Assembly: GCF_000718775.1 (NCBI RefSeq)
Contig: NZ_JOCB01000021.1
Coordinates: forward strand, 40,042 to 104,041
DNA length: 64,000 bases
Direction: 5' to 3'
Source of the DNA: Streptomyces sp. NRRL S-31
GTDB lineage: Bacteria > Actinomycetota > Actinomycetes > Streptomycetales > Streptomycetaceae
Part shown: piece by piece, positions 33,879 through 43,019 of the stretch
Numbering within the stretch: the first letter of the stretch is position 1
Layout of the letters: every line of letters begins with the position of its first letter
The notes under the pieces: model-generated
Seen by the model: only the letters and a program-made list of their open reading frames with translations
The model's database searches: none
What the model was told of the DNA's origin: nothing
Position numbers and translations under genes: made by a program

Positions 33879-34014
33879 TTGTCGTAACGGAGCGCCCGTG
33901 ACCCGGGCGGCGGCGCACCGGGACGCCGGGAGCCGACATGCGGAGCGGGCGCGGCGGACGTAGGACGGAAGCACACGGGCCCGCCCCGGGCCCCCGCCTC
34001 CACCAGGAGGAGCC

Positions 34015-34380
34015 ATGACCCAGTCGCCGGCGATGCCCGCCCTCACCCAGCAGATGCAGGAGTGCATCGAAGCCTGCATGAGCTGCCACAGCATGTGCGA
34101 GGAGACCATGACCTCCTGCATGCAGAAGGGCGGCCAGCAGCAGATGCAGATCATGCGCGCGCTGATGGACTGCTCCGAGACGACCCGCATGTGCGCGGAC
34201 ATGATGATGCGCCGCTCGCCCATGTCCGGCGAGATGTGCGCGCTCTGCGCCAAGGTGTGCGACATGTGCGCCGAAGCGTGTATGGCCATGCCGGACGACC
34301 AGCAGCTGATGCGCTGTGCGGAGGCGTGTCGCCGCTGTGCGCAGACCTGCCGGGCGATGGCGGGCGCCGGCAGCATGTGA
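34015..34380 (+). CDS. csp: Cytosolic copper-storage protein (four-helix, Cys-rich), 121 aa
   Basis: Sixteen cysteines are spaced along amphipathic helices (CIEACMSCHSMCEETMTSC, CALCAKVCDMCAEAC, CAEACRRCAQTC), with many Met and His. This is the Csp/DUF326 four-helix bundle, which holds many Cu(I) ions inside the bundle. There is no signal or Tat peptide, so it is the cytosolic (Csp3-like) type, as described in S. lividans. The ATG follows AGGAGG. It stands alone, with no copper regulator adjacent and no obvious metal operator upstream. Confidence 0.9.
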   Translation: MTQSPAMPALTQQMQECIEACMSCHSMCEETMTSCMQKGGQQQMQIMRALMDCSETTRMCADMMMRRSPMSGEMCALCAKVCDMCAEACMAMPDDQQLMRCAEACRRCAQTCRAMAGAGSM

Positions 34381-34450
34381 GCCCAGCCGAGCCTCCCGGA
34401 CACGGCCGGGGGCACCCGCTCGGGTGCCCCCGGTCCGGACCGCGCCTGAC

Positions 34451-35764
34451 CTAGTCGCCGGTGACGGTGACCTTCTGGCCGTTGTTCAATTCGTCCACCA
34501 GGGTCTTCACCTTCGCCTTGTCCCAGACGAGGTTGCCGCCGACGGAGCCGGAGATCGGCATGTTCATCGACGTGCCGTCACCGCCGCTGACGCCCTTCAT
34601 CGCCCAGAACATCGAGGCCAGGTCCCACAGGCCCATGTCCTTGTCGACGATCAGGGAGTCCAGGCCCGCGCCCATGGTCGGGTAGAACCGGAACGGGTTC
34701 AGGACCGTCGAGGGGGTCGCCACCTGGTGGGCGAGGGCGGCCAGGAACTTCTGCTGGTTCTTGGTGCGCTGGAGGTCGGACGCGGCGAACGCGTGCCGGG
34801 TGCGGACGAAGGCGAGGGCCTGCTGGCCGTCCAGGGTCTGCTTGCCGGCCTTGAAGTCGGCGCCCGACCACTTGTCCTTGAAGCCCTTGTCGATGTCGAT
34901 CTCCACGCCGCCCACCGCGTCCACGATGCCGGCGAAGCCCTGGAAGCCGATCTCCACGTAGTGGTCGATGCGCAGACCGGTGTTGGCCTCGATCGTGCGG
35001 ACCAGCAGCGTCGGCCCGTCCTCGGCGTAGGTCGCGTTGAGCTTGGCGTGCCGGCCCTGCGCCGGGTAGACCTTCCCGGACGTCGACCCCTCGTACGACG
35101 GGACGACCACGTCCGAGTCGCGCGGCAGCGAGATCAGCGTGTCGCTGTCGCCGCCGACGTGCAGGATCATCATCGAGTCCGTGCGCTTGCCCTCGGCACC
35201 GCCGGTGTGCAGCTTCTTCTCGTCCTCCTTGGACATGCCCTCACGGCTGTCCGAGCCGACGATCAGGTAGTTGGTGCCGTCGCCCCCCTCGGGCCGGTCG
35301 ATGACCTTGGACAGGTCCACCTCGCGGCGCAGCTTGGAGTCGGCCCAGAAGTAGGTCGCCACCGATGTGACGACCACCACGGTGGCCACCGTGATCGCCG
35401 TCCACTTGATCCGGCGCCGCCAGTTCGGCGCCGGGCGCGGCGACCGGGTGGGGGCACCCGGCGGATCGCCTGGGCCACGGCCGCCGGGGCCGCCGTAGAC
35501 CTGTCCGGTGTTGTAACCGCTGTCGTAGCCGGCACCGCTCTCGTGCCCCCGGCCGTCGACGTACGACGGCTGCCGCGGCACCCCGGCCCCGGACGGCGGC
35601 GCCGCCGGGCCGCGGTCGCCGTACGCCGGGCGCGGTCCGGGCGCTCCCGGGCCGCGCCGTACCTGACGCATCACGCGGGCACTCTCCGGCTGTGCGCCGG
35701 CGCTGCCGCGTCCGTAGCGGGGGCCGCGGTTGTCGTCGGACCATCCCTCGGGCCAGTCATTCAT
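34451..35764 (-). CDS. LytR-CpsA-Psr (LCP) family protein, 437 aa
   Basis: LCP enzymes attach lipid-linked glycopolymers to peptidoglycan outside the membrane. A long Gly/Pro/Tyr-rich cytoplasmic head (~120 residues) precedes one membrane helix (ITVATVVVVTSVATYFWA). The LCP domain follows: NYLIVGSDSREG, KRTDSMMILHV, ISLPRDSDV, KLNATYAEDGP, DHYVEIGF and LAFVRTRHAF. No C-terminal LytR_C domain is seen. The start at 35764 has no ribosome site, and CACACT seven bases upstream suggests leaderless transcription. It is the first of five LCP genes within 10 kb. Confidence 0.92.
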   Translation of the reverse strand: MNDWPEGWSDDNRGPRYGRGSAGAQPESARVMRQVRRGPGAPGPRPAYGDRGPAAPPSGAGVPRQPSYVDGRGHESGAGYDSGYNTGQVYGGPGGRGPGDPPGAPTRSPRPAPNWRRRIKWTAITVATVVVVTSVATYFWADSKLRREVDLSKVIDRPEGGDGTNYLIVGSDSREGMSKEDEKKLHTGGAEGKRTDSMMILHVGGDSDTLISLPRDSDVVVPSYEGSTSGKVYPAQGRHAKLNATYAEDGPTLLVRTIEANTGLRIDHYVEIGFQGFAGIVDAVGGVEIDIDKGFKDKWSGADFKAGKQTLDGQQALAFVRTRHAFAASDLQRTKNQQKFLAALAHQVATPSTVLNPFRFYPTMGAGLDSLIVDKDMGLWDLASMFWAMKGVSGGDGTSMNMPISGSVGGNLVWDKAKVKTLVDELNNGQKVTVTGD

Positions 35765-35870
35765 GGGCCCCAGTGTGCAGGGCGCTGCTATGTCCCATAC
35801 AAGGCCTGTCGGAAAATCAGGGCGCCGCTGTTGCGAACCCGACACAAATCCAGCGAATGAGCCGTCGGCA

Positions 35871-35876
35871 TAGGGT
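35871..35876 (+). promoter_or_regulatory. -10 box for the thioesterase gene, near-leaderless
   Basis: TAGGGT ends six bases before the ATG at 35883. A GGTGGGG overlapping it could alternatively act as a ribosome site if transcription starts earlier. Confidence 0.4.
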
Positions 35877-35882
35877 GGGGGC

Positions 35883-36443
35883 ATGACAGACCAGTCCACG
35901 GAAGCGGAACAGGACACGGACCCGGAGATCCCGGGCAAGCCGACATCCGCCTCGCGCACCACCCTCAGCCACATCATGACCCACAGCGACACCAACCTGC
36001 TGGGGACGGTGCACGGCGGGGTGATCATGAAGCTGGTCGACGACGCCGCAGGCGCGGTGGCCGGCCGGCACTCCGGCGGCCCCGCCGTCACCGCGTCCAT
36101 GGACGAGATGGCGTTCCTCGAACCGGTCCGCGTCGGTGACCTGGTCCATGTGAAGGCCCAGGTGAACTGGACCGGCCGGACCTCCATGGAGATCGGCGTG
36201 CGGGTCCTGGCCGAGCGCTGGAACGAGTCCGCCCCGGCCACCCAGGTCGGCTCGGCCTACCTGGTCTTCACGGCCGTGGACGCCGACGGCAAGCCGCGCC
36301 GGGTGCCGCCGGTCGTCCCCGAGACCGACCGCGACCGCCGCCGCTGCCAGGAGGCCCAGATCCGACGCACCCACCGGCTGGCCCGCCGCCGGGCGATCCG
36401 CGAGCTGCGCGAGCGCAGGGCGGCGGAGGGCTTCCAGGACTGA
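35883..36443 (+). CDS. Hotdog-fold acyl-CoA thioesterase, 186 aa
   Basis: It hydrolyses acyl-CoA thioesters. The YciA/ACOT7-type hotdog motif is LGTVHGGVIMKLVDDAAGAVA, followed by VTASMDEMAFLEPVRVGDLV and YLVFTAVDADGKP. A disordered ~25-residue head and a strongly basic helical tail (RRTHRLARRRAIRELRERR) flank the domain. The tail is an unusual addition. It is divergent from the first LCP gene. Confidence 0.9.
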   Translation: MTDQSTEAEQDTDPEIPGKPTSASRTTLSHIMTHSDTNLLGTVHGGVIMKLVDDAAGAVAGRHSGGPAVTASMDEMAFLEPVRVGDLVHVKAQVNWTGRTSMEIGVRVLAERWNESAPATQVGSAYLVFTAVDADGKPRRVPPVVPETDRDRRRCQEAQIRRTHRLARRRAIRELRERRAAEGFQD

Positions 36444-36459
36444 CGCGCCGGCGGAGCGC

Positions 36460-37956
36460 TCAGCACACCACCTCGTTGCCCCGCACCACGTTCTGCTCCG
36501 GCTGCCCGGGGTCCTCGAAGCGCACCGTGCGGACCTCCTTGAAGTCGGCGCCGGCCGTCACCTTCAGCAGCGGCCCCTGACCCGGCACCGGGCGCAGCTC
36601 GCTGCCGGGCAGGGCCGCGGCCAGCGAGCGGGCGGAGCGGTCCCAGCGGGGGTCGTAGGAGATCACGGTGTGCGGCACGTGCACGGGGGCGGTCACCGGC
36701 CGGCGGGTGGTGGCGAAGCCGGTCGCCGCGAGCGCCGCGTCCATCCGCTTGCCCAGCCCCACCGTGCCGGTGCCGTTCGCCACCTGCACCCGGATCGTGG
36801 CCGGGGCCACCTCCACCGGGACCGGGACCGGGGCCCGTCCCGGGGCGGGGCGCGGGCGGTCCGTGCTGAGCGGCTTGTCGTCGCGCACCGCGCCGAACAG
36901 CTTCTCCGCCCGCGCCGGCTCCCACTTCAGGGTCGAGCCGATGCCCTTGACCGGGTAGTTCATCTGCCCGATGGGCACGGTGGTGAACTCGGAGGAGGAG
37001 GGCGAGAAGTCCCGCATCGCCCGACCGAGGTCGAGCAGCTCGTCGGTGCCGAAGCCCGCGTCGGCGCGGACCGAGCCGAGCACCGCCCGGGTCACGTCCC
37101 GGAACCGCATCGGGTTGAGCAGCACCCCGGAGGAGGTCGCCTTCTCGATCAGCGCGGCCAGGAACCGCTGCTGGCGTTTCATCCGGCCCAGGTCGCTGGC
37201 CCCGTCGAGGTGCCGGGCGCGCACGTACTGGAGCGCCTGCCCGCCCCGCAGGGTGTGCGTGCCGGCCGCGAGGTCGAGCCCGGTGTAACGGTCCTTCAGC
37301 GGGACCGGGGTGCAGACCTCGACCCCGCCGAGCACGTCCACGGTCTTCATGAAGCTGGTGAAGTCCACCTCGAGGTAGTGGTCGATCTTCACGTGGGTCA
37401 TGTTCTCGACCGTGCGGATGGTCAGCTGGGGGCCGCCCTCCGCGTAGGCGGCGTTGAGCCGGACCGGGTGCGGGCCGTGCCGCCGCCCCGAGTTGCGGTC
37501 GACGTGCGCGGGCACCTCGGCGTAGGAGTCGCGCGGCAGGCTCACCACGGTGGCCCGCTCCCGGTCCTCCGCGATGTGCACGATCATCATGGTGTCGGTG
37601 CAGTGGCAGGGCTGTCCGCCCAGCCGGTAGGCGCGCCGGTCCGCCTCGCTGATCTTGTCGCGGCCGTCTGTGCCGACCAGCAGGAGGTTCATGCCGTGTC
37701 CCGCCCGGGGCCGGTTCTTCATGTCCTTGAAGGCGTCGACCCGGGCGATGCCCGCGTCCAGGCTGCTGACGACGGCGTGGCCGATCCCGGCGGAGGCGAG
37801 CACCACGACCGAGAGCGTGGTGACCGCCCGCATGGCCCAGCGTGGCCGCCGGGGCGGCCGGACGGACCGCACGGACCGCTCGGGCGGGCGCGGCACACGG
37901 CGGGGCGGCTGCGGGCGGCGCTGTGGGGGCGCCGGGGACCGGGGCGGGCTGTGCAA
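36460..37956 (-). CDS. LCP family protein with LytR_C domain, 498 aa
   Basis: A short Pro/Arg-rich head and one membrane helix (AVTTLSVVVLASAGIGHAVV) lead to the LCP domain: NLLLVGTDGRDKIS, CTDTMMIVHIAEDR, VVSLPRDSYAEVP, RLNAAYAEGGP, DHYLEVDFTSF and LQYVRARHLDG. A LytR_C domain lies near the end (IRVQVANGTGTVGLGKRM). The proposed start is TTG at 37956, with GGAGG seven bases upstream; no ATG or GTG fits as well. In place of the frequent Arg two residues before the TD motif it has Cys (HCTD). It probably attaches an envelope glycan. Confidence 0.9.
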   Translation of the reverse strand: MHSPPRSPAPPQRRPQPPRRVPRPPERSVRSVRPPRRPRWAMRAVTTLSVVVLASAGIGHAVVSSLDAGIARVDAFKDMKNRPRAGHGMNLLLVGTDGRDKISEADRRAYRLGGQPCHCTDTMMIVHIAEDRERATVVSLPRDSYAEVPAHVDRNSGRRHGPHPVRLNAAYAEGGPQLTIRTVENMTHVKIDHYLEVDFTSFMKTVDVLGGVEVCTPVPLKDRYTGLDLAAGTHTLRGGQALQYVRARHLDGASDLGRMKRQQRFLAALIEKATSSGVLLNPMRFRDVTRAVLGSVRADAGFGTDELLDLGRAMRDFSPSSSEFTTVPIGQMNYPVKGIGSTLKWEPARAEKLFGAVRDDKPLSTDRPRPAPGRAPVPVPVEVAPATIRVQVANGTGTVGLGKRMDAALAATGFATTRRPVTAPVHVPHTVISYDPRWDRSARSLAAALPGSELRPVPGQGPLLKVTAGADFKEVRTVRFEDPGQPEQNVVRGNEVVC

Positions 37957-38083
37957 GGGGACACCTCCGGACGAGGCCGTACGTGGGATCCGGGAGCACA
38001 GTAGGCCGATACGATCTCCAGCCCGCGTCGCGGACCCGGTGGCGCGCACCCGTGTCCCCCGTTCGCGGTAACGTGAGGCCCCT

Positions 38084-39112
38084 ATGAACGCCAAGCCCGA
38101 CGTGCGGCTCCCCGCAGTGTCCGTGATCATGCCCGTCCTCAACGAGGAACGGCATCTGCGCGGGGCCGTCCAAGCGATCCTCGCGCAGGAGTACGCCGGC
38201 GAGATGGAGGTCGTGATCGCCCTCGGTCCGTCCACGGACCGCACGGACGAGATCGCCGCCGAGCTGGTCGCCGAAGACCCGCGCGTGCACACCGTCCCGA
38301 ACCCGACCGGCCGCACGCCCGCGGCGCTGAACGCGGCGATCAAAGCGTCCCGGCACCCGGTCGTGGTCCGCGTCGACGGCCACGGCATGCTCTCCCCGGA
38401 CTACATCGCGACCGCGGTCCGCCTCCTGGAGGAGACCGGCGCGCAGAACGTCGGCGGCATCATGCACGCCGAGGGCGAGAACGCCTGGGAGCACGCGGTG
38501 GCCGCCGCGATGACCTCGAAGATAGGCGTGGGCAACGCGGCCTTCCACACCGGCGGCCAGGCCGGCCCCGCCGAGACCGTCTACCTCGGGGTGTTCCGGC
38601 GCGAGGCGCTGGAGCGGCAGGGCGGCTACAACGAGGAGTTCATCCGCGCCCAGGACTGGGAGCTGAACTTCCGCATCCGCGAGGCGGGCGGGCTGATCTG
38701 GTTCTCGCCCGAGCTGAAGGTGTCGTACCGGCCGCGGCCGTCCGTGCGGGCGCTGGCCAGGCAGTACAAGGACTACGGCCGCTGGCGGCACGTCGTCGCC
38801 CGCTACCACTCCGGCTCCATCAACCTGCGCTACCTCGCCCCGCCGACGGCGGTGTGCGCGATGGCGGCGGGTCTGGTGGCCGGCGTGGTGCTGACCCCGT
38901 GGGGCTTCGTGATCCCCGGCGGCTACCTGGCCGCGATCGTCGCGGGCTCCGTCCCGGCCGGCCGGGGGCTGCCGCCGAAGGCCCGGCTCCGGATACCGGT
39001 GGCCCTCGCCACCATGCACATGTCGTGGGGCTGGGGCTTCCTGACCAGCCCGAGGTCGCTGGCGCGGAAGGTCATCGCCTCCCGGCGCCCCGCGGTCCTG
39101 GACCCCGCCTGA
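38084..39112 (+). CDS. Family 2 glycosyltransferase (ExoA-like), 342 aa
   Basis: The GT-A domain starts VSVIMPVLNEERHLRGAV. Metal-binding VRVDGHGMLSPDYI, the acceptor-site RAQDWELNFRI and the QYKDYGRW motif follow. Three hydrophobic stretches at the C-terminus (from about residue 255) anchor it in the membrane. It resembles ExoA-type enzymes that extend lipid-linked glycans. TAACGT (38069-38074) gives a near-leaderless start. It lies between LCP genes, so its product is a candidate substrate for LCP transfer; this is inference from position. Confidence 0.9.
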   Translation: MNAKPDVRLPAVSVIMPVLNEERHLRGAVQAILAQEYAGEMEVVIALGPSTDRTDEIAAELVAEDPRVHTVPNPTGRTPAALNAAIKASRHPVVVRVDGHGMLSPDYIATAVRLLEETGAQNVGGIMHAEGENAWEHAVAAAMTSKIGVGNAAFHTGGQAGPAETVYLGVFRREALERQGGYNEEFIRAQDWELNFRIREAGGLIWFSPELKVSYRPRPSVRALARQYKDYGRWRHVVARYHSGSINLRYLAPPTAVCAMAAGLVAGVVLTPWGFVIPGGYLAAIVAGSVPAGRGLPPKARLRIPVALATMHMSWGWGFLTSPRSLARKVIASRRPAVLDPA

Positions 39113-39164
39113 CGCCGCCTGGCGGACCCGGCCCGGCCTGACGCACCGGGAACCCGGCCCACGG

Positions 39165-39199
39165 GAAGGGGCCCCTCCTCGCCGAGGAGGGGCCCCTTC
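39165..39199. terminator. Bidirectional terminator, 17-base arms
   Basis: GAAGGGGCCCCTCCTCG and CGAGGAGGGGCCCCTTC are perfect complements with a single central base. The hairpin lies between the convergent glycosyltransferase and LCP genes. Confidence 0.85.
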
Positions 39200-39227
39200 G
39201 CCGTGTCCGCCGGGCGGTACCGGGCTG

Positions 39228-40880
39228 CTACCAGCGGTAGACGCTGTACACGTCCATGCACTTCGACGTGTCCGAGCCGTTGACGGCGTCGGAGTTGTCG
39301 GGCAGGTCCCCGGCCTTCGGCTCGGCGTGCTTCGGGTACGACGTGCCCTCGCGCCAGTCGGCGCCGACGACGACCGTGACGCCCGACACGTCGGTGGACT
39401 TCTGCACCGAGTTCATCGGGATGCCCAGCGCCTTGGCCACGGCCTGCGCGTCGCCCTCCAGGTCCGCGCTCGGGTACCGCACGACCGTCTTGTCCTCGGC
39501 CAGACTGCCCGAGGCGTCGGCCTGCGCCCGGGCGTACCCCTTCGCCACGAGCACCTGCCCGATCGCCGACGCCCGCTGCCGCACCGCCGCCTCGGTCGAG
39601 GTCCGGGTGGCGTTCTGCACCAGCACCCCGAGCCGGGCCGCGTCGAGCGAGGGCGTCTTGGCCGGCTTGTCCTTGTCCGGGTCCTTCTTCGCGCCGTCGG
39701 ACTTGCCGCCGTTCTTGTCGAACGGGACGTCGTCCTTGATCATCTCCCACATCTTGTCGGCGTTGGCCTGGTCCGGCACGACGTGGTTGCCGTTCTGCGG
39801 GTCCTTCAGGTTGGGCATGGTCATCGAGGTGATCCGGTCCGTCGGCACCGACTTCATCTGCATGCCCAGGTCGTAGAGCTTCTTGACGGAGCCGATCTCC
39901 TCCGACACCTTCAGCGACTTGGTGGCCGCATCGGCCAGGTCCATCAGCCGGCCGCTGTCGGTGAACACGTTCTGCTGCTTCAGCGTGCGGATCATCGAGT
40001 TCAGGTACATGTGCTGGGCGCGGGCCCGCATCAGGTCGTCACCCCAGGCGTGCCGCGTACGCAGCCACTGGAGGGCCTGCTCGCCCTTGACCTTCCAGGT
40101 GCCGGCCTTCAACTTCAGCCCGGACCCCCCGGAGACGTCCGGCGTCGGGCGGTCCCACACGTTCTGCCGCACGCAGACGTCGACGCCCCCGATGGCGTCG
40201 GCCATCCGCACCACACCCGCGAAGTCGATCGTCATCCAGTGGTCGATGTAGACCCCGGTGAGGTTCTCCCAGGTGAGCAGCGTGCAGCCGGCGCCGCCAC
40301 GGGCCAGGGTCACGTTGATGATGTCGTTCGTCGGCGGATAGACCTTGCCGGTGGCGGGGTCCTTGCACTCGGGGATGTCCACCCGGGTGTCCCGGGGGAT
40401 GCTCACCATGGAGGCGCTCTTGCGGTCCGCCGAGAGGTGGATGAGCATTTGCACGTCCGCCAGCGGCGGGTCGCCGGCGTGGTCCCGGCTGCCGCCGAGC
40501 TTGACGTTCTCCTTGGAGTTCCGGCTGTCGGAGCCGATCAGCAGGATGTTCAGCGGCGTCTGGCCGGCCGCGTTGGGCGCGGTCCGCTGCGCCTTGGAGT
40601 CGTCGCCGTTGGCCCGCCGCCCCTTCTGGATGTTGCCGTTGAGGTGCTGGTAGTAGAGGTATCCGGCGCCCGCCGTGCCGAGTATCACCACCGCCAGCAC
40701 GGTCGCCGACCAGCGCAGCGCACGTCGTCTGCGGCGCGGCCGGTCGGTCTTCTCACCACCCGGCCGTCGTCGTCTGCTCCCGCGCCGGCCCGGACCCGCC
40801 GGCGCGTCGGAGGTCTTCGGGGTGAGCGACATAGTGTCCTCGACCGCCGGAACCTCCTCGCGCACCTCGCTCTGCGCCAA
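39228..40880 (-). CDS. LCP family protein with LytR_C domain, 550 aa
   Basis: An Arg-rich cytoplasmic head and a membrane helix (ATVLAVVILGTAGAGYLYY) precede the LCP domain: NILLIGSDSRNS, LADVQMLIHLSADR, VSIPRDTRVDIP, INVTLARGGAGC, DHWMTIDFAGV and WLRTRHAWGDD. A C-terminal LytR_C domain begins LGVLVQNATRTS. The start may be TTG at 40880 (GGAGG seven bases upstream, coding-like third bases after it) or ATG at 40832 with GAGG. Here too the Arg often found before the AD/TD motif is missing (PLAD). It is a member of a three-gene minus-strand LCP run. Confidence 0.9.
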   Translation of the reverse strand: MAQSEVREEVPAVEDTMSLTPKTSDAPAGPGRRGSRRRRPGGEKTDRPRRRRRALRWSATVLAVVILGTAGAGYLYYQHLNGNIQKGRRANGDDSKAQRTAPNAAGQTPLNILLIGSDSRNSKENVKLGGSRDHAGDPPLADVQMLIHLSADRKSASMVSIPRDTRVDIPECKDPATGKVYPPTNDIINVTLARGGAGCTLLTWENLTGVYIDHWMTIDFAGVVRMADAIGGVDVCVRQNVWDRPTPDVSGGSGLKLKAGTWKVKGEQALQWLRTRHAWGDDLMRARAQHMYLNSMIRTLKQQNVFTDSGRLMDLADAATKSLKVSEEIGSVKKLYDLGMQMKSVPTDRITSMTMPNLKDPQNGNHVVPDQANADKMWEMIKDDVPFDKNGGKSDGAKKDPDKDKPAKTPSLDAARLGVLVQNATRTSTEAAVRQRASAIGQVLVAKGYARAQADASGSLAEDKTVVRYPSADLEGDAQAVAKALGIPMNSVQKSTDVSGVTVVVGADWREGTSYPKHAEPKAGDLPDNSDAVNGSDTSKCMDVYSVYRW

Positions 40881-40961
40881 TTCCCTGCCCTCCCCACCCT
40901 TGCGCCGGGCAACGGGCCCGTCCCGCGCCGGGTTAGACGCGCGACGGGCCCGTTGGGTTAC

Positions 40962-42788
40962 CTACTTGGCGCACTGAACCTTGTCTGCTGTGGACTTGTC
41001 GACGTCCGGCGCCTTCGCCGGGGCCGTCAGGGAGACCCCCGCCCCCTTGAAGTCCTTGCCCAGGGTCAGCGTCATCGCCGGCAGGCCCTGGGAGTTGGTC
41101 ACGCTCTCGCCAGGCTTCAGCGCCGACCCGGACAGTCCCATGAGGGCGGCCAGCCGGCGCGCCTGGGCCGCCTGGTCGGGCGCGTACTCCAGCGTGGTCC
41201 TGCTCAGCTGCGCGGGGGCGTTGCCGGCGTTCTCCGACTTGGTGACGCCCTGGTCGTTCTGGAGCCAGTTGAGCGCCGCCTGGGCGCTGCCGGTCTGGGC
41301 ACCGCCGTTGAGGATGCGCACCCGCACCTCGGAGGCGGGCGCCTTGGGGCCCTTCAGCCGGGCGGCCTGGGCGTCCTTCTTCTCCTTCTGCTGCTTCTTC
41401 TTCACGTCGGTGAAGGAGACGTCGTTCTGGATGGCGCTGAAGACCTGCGGCGCCAGGGCCTCGTCGACGATCACCGTCTTGTGCACGACACCGTCGGCCG
41501 GGTTGTCCTTGACCGGCAGCGTCGTGAAGGCCAGGTTCTTCGGATCGAGCTTGCCCAGCTCCAGGCCCAGGTCCTTCAGCTTGCCGATGCTGTCCAGCTT
41601 GTCGTCGACGGTCAGCGCCTTGGTGCCCGCCTCCGCCAGCTTCACCATCTTCGTCGGGCTGGTGAGGGTGTCGTTGCCCTTCAGCTTGCGCATCAGCGCG
41701 CCCAGGAACTGCTGCTGGAGCCCGATCCGGCTCAGGTCGCCGCCGAAGCCGACGGAGTGCCGGGTGCGGACGAACGCCAGCGCCTGCTCGCCGGAGATCC
41801 GGTGCGTGCCCTCGGAGAGCTTCAGGTGCGAGTCCGGGTCGTCGATGTCCTTGCCCAGACAGACGTCGACGCCGTCGACCGCCTCCGTCAGCGTCTTGAC
41901 GGCGTTGAAGTCGGCGACCATGAAGTCGTCCGGTGTGATCCCGGTCAGTTCGGTCACCGTGCGCATGGTGCAGCTCGGCGTGCGGCCGTCCTGCCCGAGG
42001 CTCGTGTTGAAGCGGACGCCCTGCGTGCCGGGGATGACCTTCTGGCTGCCGTCCTCCTGCGTGGTGGGGCAGTCCGGGACGTCGACGATCAGGTCACGCG
42101 GGATGCTCAGCGCGGTCGCGTTGGAGCGGTCCTTGGAGACGTGCAGCAGGATGTTGGTGTCGGCGTGGCCGACGCTGCCCGCGTCGCCGTAGCCCTCGTT
42201 GCCCTTGCCGGTGCGCTTGTCCGTGCCGATCAGCAGGATGTTGATCGCCTCGTCCTTGCGGAAGCCGCCGGTGCTGGCCCCGTCGTCGGGGACGGACGTG
42301 ATGTTGTCGTTCAGGTGCTTGACGTACAGGTAGCCGGCGCCGGCCGCGGCGACCATCACGAACGCCATCGTCCCGCCGGTCCACAGCAGCGCCTTCTTCG
42401 CCGTCGACTTCTTCTTCGCCGGCCGCCGGGAGGCGCGCCGCCCCTGGGCGGGCTCGGGCTCGCCGCCCCGGCGCCGGGCCGAACGCGGCGCGGGCACCTC
42501 GGCGCCGCGCGCCCGGGATCCCTGCCGGGTCTCCCCGGTCGTCCGCCGGGTCTCCCCGGACGCCCGCCGGTTCTCCTCCGTCGTCCGTCGGTTCTCCCCG
42601 GGCGTCGGCCGGGAACGGCCGCCGGCTTCGTCACCGCCGTCCCGGGAGGAGGGTCTACGTGGTCCGGGAACCGGCGACTGCGCTGTGGAAGGACCCAGTC
42701 GCAGTTCGTATTCGCCGGTGTTCGGATTGAGTACCCACTGGTCTGCGGGGTCGATGTTCTCCGCCCGCCCACGGCCTTGCGCGTCCAC
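40962..42788 (-). CDS. LCP family protein with LytR_C domain, 608 aa
   Basis: It begins VDAQGRGRAENIDPADQWVL, a conserved Streptomyces LCP head, followed by a long Arg/Thr/Glu-rich disordered region with ENRR/ETRR repeats. One membrane helix (TMAFVMVAAAGAGYLYV) leads to the LCP domain: NILLIGTDKRTG, HADTNILLHVSKDR, LSIPRDLIVDVP, FNTSLGQDG, DDFMVADFNAV and LAFVRTRHSVGFGGDL. A LytR_C part starts VRVRILNGGAQTG. GTG at 42788 is chosen by the conserved N-terminus; GGAGGA lies 11 bases upstream. It is the longest of the five LCP proteins. Confidence 0.92.
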   Translation of the reverse strand: MDAQGRGRAENIDPADQWVLNPNTGEYELRLGPSTAQSPVPGPRRPSSRDGGDEAGGRSRPTPGENRRTTEENRRASGETRRTTGETRQGSRARGAEVPAPRSARRRGGEPEPAQGRRASRRPAKKKSTAKKALLWTGGTMAFVMVAAAGAGYLYVKHLNDNITSVPDDGASTGGFRKDEAINILLIGTDKRTGKGNEGYGDAGSVGHADTNILLHVSKDRSNATALSIPRDLIVDVPDCPTTQEDGSQKVIPGTQGVRFNTSLGQDGRTPSCTMRTVTELTGITPDDFMVADFNAVKTLTEAVDGVDVCLGKDIDDPDSHLKLSEGTHRISGEQALAFVRTRHSVGFGGDLSRIGLQQQFLGALMRKLKGNDTLTSPTKMVKLAEAGTKALTVDDKLDSIGKLKDLGLELGKLDPKNLAFTTLPVKDNPADGVVHKTVIVDEALAPQVFSAIQNDVSFTDVKKKQQKEKKDAQAARLKGPKAPASEVRVRILNGGAQTGSAQAALNWLQNDQGVTKSENAGNAPAQLSRTTLEYAPDQAAQARRLAALMGLSGSALKPGESVTNSQGLPAMTLTLGKDFKGAGVSLTAPAKAPDVDKSTADKVQCAK

Positions 42789-42907
42789 GGTTGTCCGAAT
42801 CCTCCGTCGGGGCCACGCGGCGCCTTCCCCCTCCAAGGCGCACGGGTCTCGGTGAAACAGTGCACGACCCCAGGACGGACCTCGCGGCATGGTGCACCGG
42901 ATCGCTC

Positions 42908-42913
42908 ACACTA
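42908..42913 (-). promoter_or_regulatory. Candidate -10 box upstream of the 608-aa LCP gene
   Basis: TAGTGT on the minus strand would give a leader of about 110 bases before the GTG at 42788. No clear -35 is seen. Confidence 0.3.
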
Positions 42914-43019
42914 TCCGCCCAGTTCAGCGTCGAGCGACGCCGGTGACAAATTCGACGTCCCTACAACCGGGCAATCCATCTCATTTTCTGAATGAAAGTC
43001 CGCGCTCTTGGCCAACCCC

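Noticed and set aside
36257..39019. A 920-codon minus-strand frame across the thioesterase, LCP and glycosyltransferase genes
   Set aside because: It overlaps three genes with recognised motifs in other frames and has Arg/Gly/Pro-rich composition without any motif.
39327..42995. A 1222-codon plus-strand frame opposite two LCP genes
   Set aside because: It is an antisense shadow. The minus-strand frames contain complete LCP domains with membrane helices.
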